From assembly GCF_905147365.1 (NCBI RefSeq), contig NC_056420.1, positions 8,070,001 through 8,134,000 on the forward strand: a stretch of DNA of 64,000 bases. Reading direction: 5' to 3'. The notes beneath the pieces are model-generated. The model was not told the DNA's origin. It did no database searches and worked only from the letters and a program-made list of their open reading frames with translations. This DNA is from Aricia agestis (lineage: Eukaryota; Arthropoda; Insecta; Lepidoptera; Lycaenidae). The stretch's first letter is position 1; each line of letters opens with the position of its first letter. The position numbers and the translations under genes are program-made. Positions 20,418-32,805 of this stretch are shown piece by piece.

Positions 20418-21309
20418 GGCATTTTCGGTAACGTTGTTAAACCTAACGACCTGTATTTTCGTAATATGAATTCGGCATGTTCACAAATTATTGAAACGAG
20501 GTGTTGTGTTGACGTTTTTGTTTTACAAACAATTAAATACTAAATAAAAAAATATTAATAAAAGAATTACATAACGTAAAATATTTACAGTTTCTCACAT
20601 ACAAATAGAATTACATTAAAAATTCCAGCACACTCATTTTCCGATTCCATTGGCACAAGAGAAAAAAAACATTGGAATCGCATTAAAGTTTTTATATCGA
20701 GCAAAAAGGCCATAAACAGGGTGTGCAAGTATTAGCTATCTCGTAGCCGTCCGCGCCAGACTCTATGAGAAATCATTTCTTGAAATTCATTGGGAGTAAG
20801 AGCCGAACGCAATGTACTGAAAACGTACGCTTTTGTGAAACGCGAAGCTTTTACGGCTACACTCTGTACCTGCATTAGGGTTGCCAACGGCGAAATAGAA
20901 AATAACTAAAAATGTGATCAAAATTATTTTCAGCCAGGTTAACAACGCAGTGTTATACCAGTTTAACGTAATTTTACTTTTTAATTTATAAAGCTTATGT
21001 TGTATTTTAATACAAATCTCATTAACTGAAGCCATGTAATGAGTTTTTTGCCAGCCCTATTCTCCCCTCTCGATTTGAGTACAGTCTCGAAAAGACAGCG
21101 TGGCGGATACATTTTGTAACTCTCTACTTTCAAAGAGTTCTTTCAAAGAAAGCATACTCAAAGTTTGCTAGCTTTTTGATTTCACTATCAATGATACAAA
21201 AGCTTTGTGTATCGCTCGTTAAAATAAAATAGAGACCATATTATTTTTCTGCTACCATTAGATAAACATATACGTTACATTATCTATCTTATATCTTTAA
21301 ACGAGCAAT
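20418..21309. other. intronic stretch without recognisable features
   Basis: AT-rich sequence. The open frame at 20787-21035 (minus) has no recognisable domain. Confidence 0.4.
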
Positions 21310-21324
21310 TCTTGTATATATATA

Positions 21325-21945
21325 TTTGGAATCTCCGAATCGGCTCCAACGATTTTCATGAAATTTAGTATATAGGGGGTTTCGGGGGCGATAAATCGAT
21401 CTAGCTAGGAATCATTTTTAGAAAATGTCATTTTATTCGTGTTTTATCGAAAACCGAGCAAAGCTCGGTCAAAGAGCTAGTATATATAAATCTCAAAGGT
21501 GACTGACTGACATAGTGATCTATCAACGCACAGCCCAAACCACTGGACCGATCGCTAAGAAAGGATTTTGATCAATTCCACCTCCAAGGCGTTAAAATAG
21601 GGGATGAAAGTTTGTATATAATAATACTTCTTAACGCGAGCGAAGCCGCGGGCAAAAGCTCGTAATAATATATGTCATTAGATCTACGTATGTTCTTAGC
21701 AATGTGACTTGAAAATATTTTCATACTAGATGACGCCCGCAACTCCGTTGCGCCAAAACTCGTTTATCGCGTGGAAACCGTACATTTTTTCGGGATAAAA
21801 AGTATCCTATGTCCTTTCCCGGGACTCAAAGTATTTCCATGCCAAATTTCAGCAAAATCGGTCCAGTGGTTTGGGCGTGAAGATGTAACAGACAGACAGA
21901 CAGACACACTTTCGCATTTATAATATTAGTATGGAAGTATGGATG
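21325..21945. repeat. cluster of three interspersed elements (families M, N, F)
   Basis: 21325-21478 is an inverted family-M copy (TATATAGGGGGTTTCGGGGG ... GAGCAAAGCTCGGTC). 21479-21665 starts with a TATATAAATCTCAAAGGTGA-type unit ending GCGAGCGAAGCCGCGGGC. 21668-21945 is an inverted family-F copy ending in a CAGACAGACAGACAGACAC tract and TTATAATATTAGTATGGA. Confidence 0.7.
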
Positions 21946-22720
21946 AGCCACAGATCGTACGTTTTCCCATCGGATATTAGTGTGTACATTGAAAACAGGT
22001 TCTGTTTTGAATTTTAATACGAATTTGATCTCGATTCAAATTGCGTGCATCCCCCGACAGCGCGTTTCGGAATAACCCCTTTATTGGATTTGTTTAGTTC
22101 CGTCCGAACAAACTAAACTAAAACCGATTTCACATTGTGACATATTAGATTTTCAGTTGAAATATATGAAAAGTATATATTATATTTGTAAATATCAATA
22201 TTTTCAATAATATTATAAATGTTTATTATTAATTAGTGTTATATATTATTATGTCTGTCTGTTACACCTTGACAAACATCTTTTATATTATTAACTGACG
22301 TCGAAAAAAGTAAGATGATCAAGGTTTGGCCTTATATATTTTTTAGCTTGGACTTGAAGTAATGTATGTGAACATTTATTCTATCTAATCGTCATGACAT
22401 CCTAAGTTTTGAAATCTTTGGTGTAAGTATACTTACTTTCGTAGGTCGGGAATCGGGATGCAGTGCGTTGGGAATTACTTATATCTTATAGTTACGTTTA
22501 AGAGCGAGGCCACGATGCTACGTAGCGTTGCGGTTTTTTGTCGCAGCGGCAAAGTTGTTCCACAAACATATTTGTTTTAAAAAATGCCACATTGATGCGT
22601 TGGGTAAATTGGGTTGTTTTGACGGAATGACAATCTAAGACGAAATGAAGTGGGAACAGGAATAACAATAATAGTCGCCGTTTTCTATTGTGATGTCGCA
22701 ATCGCAGTGGCCATACAATA

Positions 22721-22897
22721 GCTTTGTCCACACTGTGCCTATTTTTGTTCATCAAGGGCATGCGTTATAGCGCAGTCTTCTTTCTTTTCCAACGCGGGTT
22801 GATTTTGACGCATTCAATTATTGAATATGCCAAACGAAAGATGAATAAAAATATGATGACGAAAATTGAAGATGAAATTGCATAGTGTGGACATAGC
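22721..22897. mobile_element. MITE family E, full copy
   Basis: GCTTTGTCCACACTGTGC at the left end is complementary to GCATAGTGTGGACATAGC at the right end with three mismatches. The interior matches the truncated copy at 12777-12949. A short minus-strand peptide (SIIECVKI.xRWK) is shared by both copies and may be a trace of the parent transposase. Confidence 0.78.
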
Positions 22898-23189
22898 GAA
22901 TGCGTTATACCGATCCAAAAACGCAACGCAACAGAGGAGTGTGGCTTCGATCTAAGTTGGATGCAGATTGTTATTTTCCGCAATATTTACTGTGTGATCC
23001 AATCCTCGTCATGCCAGTAATAGCTTAGCAAATGTTATTTATTATATTAGGGATTGGATTGGATTTACAGTTTATCCTAGTTTGTATGGTTGGATATTTT
23101 AATTTTAGAAGCAAATGAATAAATGATTATGGTTTTCATAATAGCTAAAAAAACTTAATGTGGGTTACTTTTAGCATTGAAATGGTGCA

Positions 23190-23339
23190 GAGTCAATTCA
23201 ACCGCAACGCGACGCATAGATGCATTTCTAAAATTGTACTGAATTGACAGATTTCGTGAGCATGAGACGTCTCGCAAATCTGTCGAATCCATACAAAAGA
23301 AAAGCATCTACGCGTCGCGTTGCGGTCTGAATTGACCCT
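23190..23339. mobile_element. MITE with about 35-bp terminal inverted repeats
   Basis: GAGTCAATTCAACCGCAACG with CGACGC at the left pairs with GCGTCGCGTTGCGGTCTGAA at the right. An inner hairpin (GACAGATTT / AAATCTGTC) lies at about 23249-23284. Confidence 0.72.
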
Positions 23340-23403
23340 AACAGTGAAATACTTTAATTACATAGAGCCGCGGGTACAATTTACATGGAGTCCTAAATAA
23401 TTA

Positions 23404-23983
23404 TAGTCAGGGAGCCCTAGAACATTTTTTTTTATTACTATCAAGCTAATTTTTGTGAGTAGCTTCATTTTGATAAGACAAACAACATTTTATCTGCGAA
23501 AAATCTTGAAAGTGGGCTAACAGAGATAGAAAGGATTTCATACTATGATTTGATGGTCTTAAACTATGGATTGTTCTATTTATAGGACAATGTTACTCTT
23601 AAATTAGATTACTATTAACATACCAATATACAAAAAATCTGCTGGTTAGGGTTCCGTTTTAGGGTACCATAGTCAACCAAGTTTTGTTGATCACAGAATT
23701 CTAAAACGGAACCCTAACCAGCTGATTTTTTGCATATTAGTAGGTTGATGGTAATATAATTTAAGAGGAACATTGTCCTATTTGATCTAAGTTATAATAG
23801 ACCAATAGACCAATCCAAAATATTTTAGGACCATCAAATCAAAGTATGAAATCCTTTCTATTTCTGTTAGCTACCACTTTCAAGATTTTTCGCAGATAAA
23901 AATGTTGTTTGCTACTGTTAGAAGCTACTCACAAAAAATTAACTTGATTGTAATAAAAAAAATGTTCTAGGGCTCCCTGCCTA
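23404..23983. repeat. long foldback: 580-bp near-palindrome
   Basis: The left half from TAGTCAGGGAGCCCTAGAAC to about 23685 is complementary over its whole length, with scattered mismatches and short indels, to the right half ending GTTCTAGGGCTCCCTGCCTA. The centre carries GGTTAGGGTTCCGTTTTAG and its complement. No coding frame. A transcript across it would fold into one dsRNA rod of nearly 290 bp. Confidence 0.85.
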
Positions 23984-24246
23984 TTACTACCATACATAAT
24001 TTTTCAACGGTTATTTCGAGTAAGTAAGTATCTAAATTCTGCTTCTCTGTTTTTGCCTAAGTAGGTCGTATTACCAGAGTAGACAAAATTATAGAGTATG
24101 CCGACTTAGAACTGATGTTGAAATTTTTAAATTTGACGTATTATGACAAAAATCGTGGTTAAATTGTTACCTACGAATTTAAAACTATGACATATTCGCT
24201 GGACGTGTTCCTCTTTGGTCCTATTATTGTTTGTATTTTGGTACAA

Positions 24247-24420
24247 GCGATTAAAATTGTAAGAATCCAATTTTGAAATCTTTATTTTAAATATTTAAAA
24301 ATAAATTATATCAGCCAGCGCGAGGCACATTCCGTTTATAATCCTAGTGAAACCCGACGAATTTAACATATATTGAAACCTGTCCGTTTCTTTGCAGTCG
24401 AACTACTGGTAGTTATGTAT
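24247..24420 (-). repeat. two-copy repeat G, copy 2
   Basis: Inverted match of 7418-7589 with only scattered differences, including the AATAAA near the end. Similarity stops at the same 5' point in both copies. Confidence 0.65.
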
Positions 24421-24929
24421 ATTGTGGTATTACCTTCTTAATTGATTTTATCAAACCACATAATATTATGTTCAAAACATCTACCCAAATCATTTAGTAA
24501 AGAATTCTCGTTATGCTCTGTATACTTTTTTTATCACCTGCTAGCAAAAAGTTCCATCACGCACACGTTTTAGCGACTAGTTAGTGGAGTTCGTTGAACT
24601 TGACAAGAAACTGTTAGGCTGTTAGTTGTAGCCCGATAACTTAATTAGCGAAGTTCGAGGCACGACATTTTAAAGTACAGTTGTTAAAAAATCTTATGAC
24701 CACATTTGGACCTTAATATTATAGCAGAAGAGTTCAAAATAGGTGCACCGCGAGTCATAGTACTGTACCTCATACTTGAAACTGTCGCAGTTTGATTTCA
24801 AGAACTTTAGAATGTACTTGTCAAAGTCAATAATTATAATATAATGTATACTACTTGTATAGTATGGGTCAATAAATATCTAGTGATAAAAACAAGTATA
24901 TCTCGAATAAGGGGTACTCAAAGGCCCAA

Positions 24930-25325
24930 ACTAGGGCTTTGCATCCGTTGTGGATAATTTATGCAGTATTTTCAGAGCGAAGTAACCACTCCTCAAATAC
25001 TGTAGTTCCTGGGACAATATTTTTAAATGACCGTATGGTTGCCCAAGCGCATACGGCATTCTCGCATCATAGTCGGCCTAGTCCAGAGGCAAGAACTAGA
25101 CAATACATCTGGGTCCAACTATGCGCGGGCTTCCTCACGATGTTTTTCTTCACCGTACGAGCGTCCGTATTATGTACTTGGGATCAGAAAATGTCTCATT
25201 GGTACACGCCACGGAGATAAAACATAGTGTTTTTACTCCGTGGTACACGCCTCCACCCGGGATCGAACTTGCACCCTCTAGGGGTGCGAATTAAAGGTCT
25301 ACCCATTAGGCCACGGACGCTCACT
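24930..25325 (-). mobile_element. tRNA-derived SINE
   Basis: On the minus strand the head (complement of 25248-25322) carries an A box TGGCCTAATGG and a B box AGTTCGATCCC at tRNA-like spacing, so it is a pol III promoter copied from a tRNA gene. The body includes the complement of GGGCTTCCTCACGATGTTTTTC-like sequence and CATTGGTACACGCCACGG, common in lepidopteran SINEs. It lies edge to edge with element A1. Confidence 0.7.
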
Positions 25326-25326
25326 C

Positions 25327-26021
25327 AATGGGGATTGTCCATTTTTTTTTTAATTTTGCTCATTACAAAAACATTTCGAGGAATGAGGTCAGTGATCGTT
25401 TTTCTTTATATAAACGAAAAAAATACCCATTAGTTACATATATTTTTGAACAAATATTATTATTTATTTATTAGTTTATTTGAACTATAGTATCCGTATA
25501 GTATGTAATAGTAATTATTATAGTATGTATTTATTAATGTTGATAAAATTATAGATGTACTTTGCATCTACCTCATCTCCTCTCTATCGTCTTCACCCAA
25601 AGGTTGGCTGGAAGAAAATGCCTAAAGGCATTAAGCCCGCCTCTGTACCTTGATGTGTGCAAAAAGTATATAAAAAAAATATATATGTTTAACCTTAGTT
25701 TGACCTTCAATGGCGTTAAATTAGCAATAAATTCGACCAACATTACGTTTCGAACTTTTGGTAAGCTTCTCGTATCAGCTTTCACATAATGAGAACTTGC
25801 ATTTGACGAACCAGCCATTATAAATAAGATTGAAAGGAAATTTAAAACACTACAGAGGTCAATTGGCCGCCGATGATGACGTCAGAGCGAAACTTTAAAA
25901 ATTTATTGAGAAAAAACTAGCCAATGAATTTCAAAATTATTTAATTTATATTCTTAAAATACCCTATTTTAACGAAAAAAATATAAAAAGTACATGTGAT
26001 TTTTTTTGGACAATGCCCATT
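25327..26021 (-). mobile_element. unclassified DNA transposon family A, copy 1
   Basis: ATGGGGATTGTCCA at the left edge is complementary, with one mismatch, to TGGACAATGCCCAT at the right edge (near 26008-26021), giving terminal inverted repeats extended by T/A runs. The minus strand carries a peptide start MAGSSNASSHYVKADTRSLP (from 25818 down) that is conserved in the copy at 45257-45586. A LINE tail is inserted at about 25440-25685. I do not recognise the superfamily. Confidence 0.62.
25440..25685 (+). mobile_element. LINE 3' end inserted in element A1
   Basis: Contains GCCTAAAGGCATTAAGCCCG and CCTCTGTACCTTGATGTGTGCA, a common 3' tail of lepidopteran LINEs, and an A-rich end. The uninterrupted order of flanking sequence is seen at 45385-45400, which fixes the insertion within A1. 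Confidence 0.65.
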
Positions 26022-27255
26022 CCAAGGTCCAAGCTGTGTCATAAACATGCATAGGATTTTCGCGAAAACTACAACTTATAATAATAATTAGGCAGCATAT
26101 CTGCTTGTGCCTAGAGATTTCAATAATGTCATAATTATTAAGTACATTTTATATTTTGTTTCTGTTATCACCATCAATTAACCAAAAAATCTATTCTGCA
26201 ATCGGCTCTTTAACTTTTGCGGTACTGTAGTATATTTAGTGATTAGTATATGGTATCATTGGAGAAGTGTGCTGTGTGATGATGATGATGTTGATGAGTT
26301 CTAGAATATTTTAGATATCCAAAGACAAAGGTGTTAGCGTGGTTCATTAGCATATGCTAATAATGCCTTACATGCAAGATTTATCGGGACAAGGGGGCTC
26401 TTATACTCAAGAACATGCATGCTACAAAGTTTCTAATGTATCTATTATTAAATTACTAAAATATGAATACTAAGGACATTGTTAAAGTATCATTGCTTTT
26501 GTGTTAACGGCTTTAGTTAAAGATATAAAGATTAAAGATAGAGTTTTGTAATACGATTATTTTTAAAGAAATCTTACACTTTTAGAATTATCGGAACGAA
26601 TTTCCTTATCGCGCGTTCGGCGTAAAGGAGGCTAGACATAACGATATTTGACCTCGACACTTTTTTCTTCGTTTAAATCTTTTGCCCAGCTGTGGGACAG
26701 ATAAGGCTTTTAATAATAATAAGTAAAAAAGTTTGTTAACTTTCAACGAAAATCTGAACTATTTCTCGTCACCTCGGATCGTACTAGAATATTTAAGATC
26801 GGAAAATACTTTATTTATTTATTATTTAACTAGATTACTACAGTACAAAGTTTAAAAGAAGATATTTTACTGACAGTCCATTTCTCAGTGTTGCCGTTAT
26901 CACATATTTCAACATTACCGAAGTAACAAAAGCATGAAGAAATTTGCATCCACAAATAGTAATTTACAAAACCTTTGAGTTTTGACTGTTATCCGTTGGC
27001 CGCGGGAAACAAAATGCACTGTACAGATATTAGCATAGAGAAATATTACTTTAATATGCTAATTTAAGTACGGGGAAACAGGCAAATTTCTTTATTTATT
27101 CCCTTGCATTATGTTGTGGGAAAAAATCTACCACTAACAAATTGTTATTATAGTCCTTTCGCGTAAAAAAAATTACGCTATAAAGTTGCCATATTAAATA
27201 TTGAAAGCGGTATTTGACGGTTTTACCTAATATTTATTAGGTACAGTAAAACTTA
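26022..27255. other. intronic stretch without recognisable features
   Basis: AT-rich. Small GATGATGATGATG tract at 26277-26290. No exon or element recognised. Confidence 0.45.
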
Positions 27256-27409
27256 GGGTGGGTTGCACCCACATACTTTAACTATAACTTTAACTATAAC
27301 CTTATGTCAAATGAACTGTCAAATGTCTAGTAAAATTCAATAATGGACGCCATTTTTGACGATAACCTTAACCTTAACTATAACAACGCCTCTGGTACAA
27401 CCATCCCCT
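27256..27409. mobile_element. palindromic MITE of the GGGTGGGTTGCACC family, copy 1
   Basis: The left GGGTGGGTTGCACC and the right GGTACAACCATCCCC are inverted repeats, with CTTTAACTATAACTTTAACT subterminally. A second copy is at 41458-41600. Confidence 0.72.
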
Positions 27410-28502
27410 TACAAGCTAAGTTTTTAAGTAGGTATAGTTCTCTCAGAAGCTAGTTAATTTACAATAATAAATAATAGTAATGAGTCCGTCAAAACTCGTA
27501 ATGTAGAACGGGAACCAATCACTATAACAGATCATGACTTGGTTATGCTAAACACGTTTGTATGAATTTATCATTTAAGTATTTGGTACGGTACTAACAT
27601 CTAGTGCGAAAAATAAACTAACAATACTAGTAAATTAAAGTATTCCACATGCAATTTTGCGGAAGATAAAAATCTGGCAACATTACACCAGCTCAGGAAA
27701 TACCAACGTCCAACACCAGTGCGAAACCGCAGACGATGGAAGGTGAGTAGGTATGCAGAGAATATAAGTTTATTCGGAATTATTTTACTTCTAACGGGAT
27801 CTTTCTGCTAAGGACATACGGATCATTCTAATATATGACCCGAGCTAACTTTAAACATCCTATCCACGCAAATTCTATTTTGCTCACTAATCAAAATTTG
27901 AGTTGAAGTTGAAATAAAAAACGTCATAGTCGCTTTATACCAGTCATTAAATAAAAGCAACCAAGTTATTTTACTTAGATATGATGCTCTGATCGTACTT
28001 ATCATAACAAATCAAGAAAATTTTCTCCGTTTTCAAAATATAAAGGTGAAAAAAAAACTTCAACAAACGTACGAGGTACAACAAGCAAATCATTTCGAAC
28101 GTCCGAATAAAAAAAACAAGTGATTAAACACAGTATCTGTAGCCTTTGCTGAAAAATAGCGCAGTTTACACGGAAAAATGAGTAGCTATTAAAGGTGCCA
28201 AAACGGTATTTTACAAATTGCACAGGGGACGCGAGCGCTGACTCCGCTGAATAAAATACTGTTCGCTTTCACAGACAGAAATAAATTAAACGACCGAGAG
28301 ATTCTTATTAGATAAAGAAAAAAGTTACAAAATGACCTGCTCGAATGCCGTGCAGAACTTATGCTGTAGATGTTAATGTAATGAAAGTTTTTCATTTCAC
28401 GTGGAACAAAACAGTTTTTTCGAAGCTTCGTAAATAAAACGTAATTTAATACCAGTGCGATGTACAAAAGAGTAACAATAAAATAAAAATATACTATAAT
28501 AC

Positions 28503-28788
28503 TAGATGTCCCGCGCGGCTTCGCCCGCGTAAATTAGAAATTTTACAGAATCCGTAGGTACATTTTCCCATAAAAAATATTTCCCCCGTTTTTCCCACAT
28601 TTTCCTGAGTTTCTTCTGTCGTATTAGTCTTAGAGTAATAATATAATATAACCTTCTCGATAAATGATGAGTCTTACTCGATAAATGATCTATCTAACAC
28701 TGAGATAAGTTTTTAAATCGGACCTGTAGTTTCTGAGATTGACGCGTTCAAGCAAACATACTCTTCAGGTTTATAATATTAGGTAGAT
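28503..28788. repeat. family-L element
   Basis: Starts ACTAGATGTCCCGCGCGGCT followed by TCGCCCGCGTAAATTAG and ends near TTTATAATATTAGGTAGA. A GAT microsatellite follows at 28864-28887. Confidence 0.72.
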
Positions 28789-29059
28789 ATAGATTTTTTT
28801 TAATTATCGCTTGACAAACTCGAGTCTCGATCTAAAAGACTATGAAATGGTATAATATGGTAGTGATGATGATGATGATGATGATGAAGAATGTAATTTG
28901 CATAGTAGCATATGCTTTCTGTTCTTAAAACAACGCCGAAACTCCCAAACTTGTATCTATAAAGAATCAGGAATTCTCTCAGCAGCTTCCGAACCACGGT
29001 ATACCAGGTATATCTCGGTGCAAAATCTTACTTGTTGGTAGCATATGCTTAGAATACTT

Positions 29060-29300
29060 CTCACGAAACCGAAGTCACCATATGTTTCCCTATAAGTTTT
29101 GAGGAGTTCCCTCGATTACTTATGGATCCTTCATCAGATCACCACTTTTCTGAATATAATACCAAATTGGGATGATACCCTATATACCAAAAGAAAAATT
29201 TTGAAAATCGGTTAACAAACGGCGGAGTAATCGTTGAATATAAGAAAACGAACATAACACCTCCCCCATTTTGAAAGTCGGTTAAAATTGTAGCCTATGT
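29060..29300. repeat. interspersed element (family I)
   Basis: Includes AGTTTTGAGGAGTTCCCTCG, GAAAATCGGTTAACAAACGG and CGGAGTAATCG, a dispersed sequence familiar from Lepidoptera. Ends near GAAAGTCGGTTAAAATTG. 29440-29640 continues with a further, weaker element ending in CACATACACACGCACACAAG. Confidence 0.55.
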
Positions 29301-29835
29301 GTTATTTATTTAATATTTTAATCAGCACATGAATTGAATAACAAAATTTTTTTTCAAATTAATCGTAGCACCATCTGTCAGGACAAACTAAAATTGAAAT
29401 AGAATAATATTGAATGCGATGATAGCGCCGTCCGCCGGATCTAATGTAAAACATTCCAAAATCAACAACTCCTTATAAATAAGAAATTAATTGAAAAAAC
29501 ATTTTCCAGTAGACCAAACTGTAAATCTAAACCATTCTCGAATCTCCACGAACACACACAAAAAATTTCATCAAAATTGGTCCAGTCGTTTAGGAGGAGT
29601 TCAGTCACATACACACGCACACAAGAAATATATATATTAAGATTATATCATTAATTTAAAATGTTAAATTTTTATTAGTGCTCCTTCCAATTTCATTTAC
29701 ATTTTTAATGCATTTACACTCACAATACCTCCTAACTATTTCATCAAATTTGATTTAGTGATTGGAGCGCGAAGAAATAAGAGATAAACAGATAAACACA
29801 ATTTCGCATTTATAAATATCAATATGACTTTTCAT

Positions 29836-29921
29836 ACTTGTTTACTGAGAGAATGCGGTTACTGCAGCTCATATTACTTTTAATATGAACTGCAGTAACC
29901 GCATTCTCTCAGTAAACAAGT
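29836..29921. repeat. 86-bp palindrome, 32-bp perfect arms
   Basis: 29836-29867 and 29890-29921 are exactly complementary. Inside, TCATATTA/TAATATGA pair again, leaving a 4-bp loop. Confidence 0.85.
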
Positions 29922-30733
29922 CACATTTACCTGCATCCGCTTTTAACTTTGAACTTCTAACTTCCTACTTTATTCTAACAATAGCCAATATTAAAAATAT
30001 TTATGACATAAGAGAGGAGAAAACACGACTACTTAAACTACATTTTATGTATACAGTATGCATACAAAATGACACAGTGAGCTATAAATAGCTTATCATA
30101 ATATAAAGTAATATTTTCTAGCTCTGCTCGTAAACCCTCTGATTATGGCGGAACATAACAAATTAAGCGGTTTATATCCCGACATAATACCAAATTAATA
30201 CCGTTAATAACCGAAGAAAAATTGACTAGGAAATGCGGTGAAGGCAGCACAAAAATATTACTATATCAGGATCACAACCTTATTTACCGCCCTCTGACGA
30301 AAATACGATTAATGATGTAGAGATAAATCTCTCCTAGAAAACACAAGCGGACCATTTTCGTCAATTTTCCTTGCGAATAATTTTCTGGAGCCTCTGATTA
30401 GACCCTTCTGTCCTTTTACTATGTAGATTAACCCATGCGATTAATGAAAATAAAAGTCCATGACACGATACGAGTGTTAAATTAAATCGTCTAGACTCTA
30501 GGATAGATGATGCTCTGTTTTGTTGTAATTTTTTTCTCTTGCTTAATATATTATGTTTCATAACGTTGCTTGATAATATGATTAGTCCTACTTTCACTAG
30601 CCTAGGTCAAATTAAACCTGGTTAAAATATTGTTTCTGTCGTTCCTCATAATATATCGTATTAAAATAAAATGAATGATGAACAGCGTTTTTTAACAACC
30701 TCAACTTTAATAGGTGCAAGGGCCGTACTATTT

Positions 30734-30776
30734 GATTCACTTTTAAATATCAGCTAGTAATATTTAAAAGTGAATC
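30734..30776. repeat. perfect hairpin, 17-bp arms
   Basis: GATTCACTTTTAAATAT at 30734-30750 is complementary to 30760-30776. Confidence 0.7.
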
Positions 30777-30844
30777 GGCAAACGTTTCTTTGCTATATAA
30801 AGTATTTCGCCCGTATTATTTTATTGAAGTGACTAAATAAGTAT

Positions 30845-30858
30845 GTCACCATGGCAAC
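30845..30858. promoter_or_regulatory. X-box-like palindrome (RFX site candidate), second
   Basis: GTCACCATGGCAAC matches the X-box consensus on both strands, like 19524-19537. Confidence 0.35.
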
Positions 30859-31472
30859 GTCCATCGCTATCCCGTCCCACAAACAATTATGGTCGCCGTC
30901 AGTCTCGAGTTGTAATAATTTACTATTATTTATTCAACAAATGCACTTATCAATATAAAAAGTATCCAGTAGCCGATTCTCAGACCCACTCAGACCACAC
31001 GCATATAAAATTTGGTTAAAATCAGTAAAGCCGTTTCGGAGAAGTACGCGGCCTAACATTGTGACACGAGAATTTTATGTATAAGATTTACATTGTAATA
31101 ATTGAAATGTTTAATCGGTGGGTCGTTCACTATTTTGTTCATCACTTAAAACTAGCATAATAATATTGAAACAATGATTGAAAATGAATTGAAGCCACTT
31201 CATCGACGACCGCATTACTAAACTAATATCAAGCGACCGCACCAAAGCGCGAGTCAAACGTGATTTTCATCTCGATATAATTTGTTTCCGATACATCAAT
31301 CAAATGTTACATCTATACGTTACGTTTCACGCGAACAAAAAATGCCGCTCCGTAAAGCTTGTTACATACGAGGTTTTTGACTTTTATTTTAAATTTTGGT
31401 TCAATAACTGAACCACGTGTGCTATAACACACAGGCTGTAACAAAACTACCATAATAACAATTGATGGTGTA

Positions 31473-31710
31473 TACTGTGTGTATATAATATTATGTGCCC
31501 TTTATATGGACTTCACTGTGAAAGTTGCAACGCTCAAAGAACAATTTTTTTTTGTATTTTGTATGGACAATATGCCCCAGCGTCATGCATTTTCCCATAC
31601 AAAATTTGGAAAAAAAGTTTATCTTTCAGCGCTGATACTTTGACATTGAACTCAATGTAAGGACTCATACACATCCTAAAGTATTATTACTCAGTTTTGT
31701 GACACCCTGT
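31473..31710. mobile_element. MITE family H, diverged copy
   Basis: Shares GTATTATTACTCAGTTTTGT-GACACCCTGT and the interior CTTTCAGCGCTGATACTTTG with 60058-60321. The left terminal repeat is degraded. Confidence 0.6.
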
Positions 31711-32805
31711 ACAGTGACATGACATGTGTTCCCAGCCTTAGATAACAACCGTCGGCGACACCTCGGCCCGATTCGATGTGATATATTACAAACATTACAT
31801 GCGGAAAACACCCGGAATAAAAAACACCACTTTTTGTATACGAGATGTGTGCGGAATAAGATTACACTAGGACTATATAATAAATGATATGAGATAGTCA
31901 AATTGTGAAACTCAGGAAGGGCTTGATAACGTAGTGTTTATGTATTAAATAATTTGAGTGTTTCCGGTAACGGTTCCCATTGATAAAAGCGCGGGCGCAG
32001 ATTCTGTTGCGCATAAATATAATAATGCAAAAAAATCGAATTGAATAATTATTTAGCTTGCAATTTCCATACGTGGTGAATACCCGACGCAGTGTGACCC
32101 TACTTCAAACCTTGCGAAAAGATCGCGCACAGGAACATAATATTAAGATAGATTTATAGAGATAATATTTTGTGTATTTTTTATGGATACGTTCTCAAAA
32201 ATTTTGAGTCTTTAGTTCCCGCGCCGCGCTGCTATTCACAATATATTATCCAAAGCATCAGCCTACACCTATTGTACCCTTACCTACTTATTTTATACTT
32301 AATATAAATTAATGTTACTAGCTATTTAAAACAAACCAAAATCTGTCACTAGCAGAATATTATGTTTACGTTCCAACTTGCTAAAAGTCTTCCTTCATGA
32401 CTTGACAAAAAACTATCCTTAAAGCCTTTTAAACTATAACTCACGTTATAATGATGTGAAGTAGAAGAGCATGAAATTCAGTTTCCAGCCCGAAGTACTA
32501 CACAATGCATAAGACACGAGTTATAATAGAATTTTTAAGCAGGAATTTTTAACGTTACAGCAAACTTTGAGATAGGGTGCGGAATTTATGAGAAACTGAA
32601 AATAATAGCTATTTGACGTTGATGTGGGATGTTCATGGTGATGTAGTGTTTACTTTACACCCTCTCTACATCAAACTATGATGAATAGACCACAAGTAGA
32701 ATAGACCACAAGTATATTAAAAAAAATTAAAACACTGGAATTTACTGCATATAATGCAGTTTAAAATTGCCAATTTAAATTTTGGCGTCAAAACGGATCT
32801 ATAGT

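Noticed and set aside
25248..25322. Possible functional tRNA gene
   Set aside because: A and B boxes are present, but the acceptor and anticodon stems do not pair properly and a SINE body follows.
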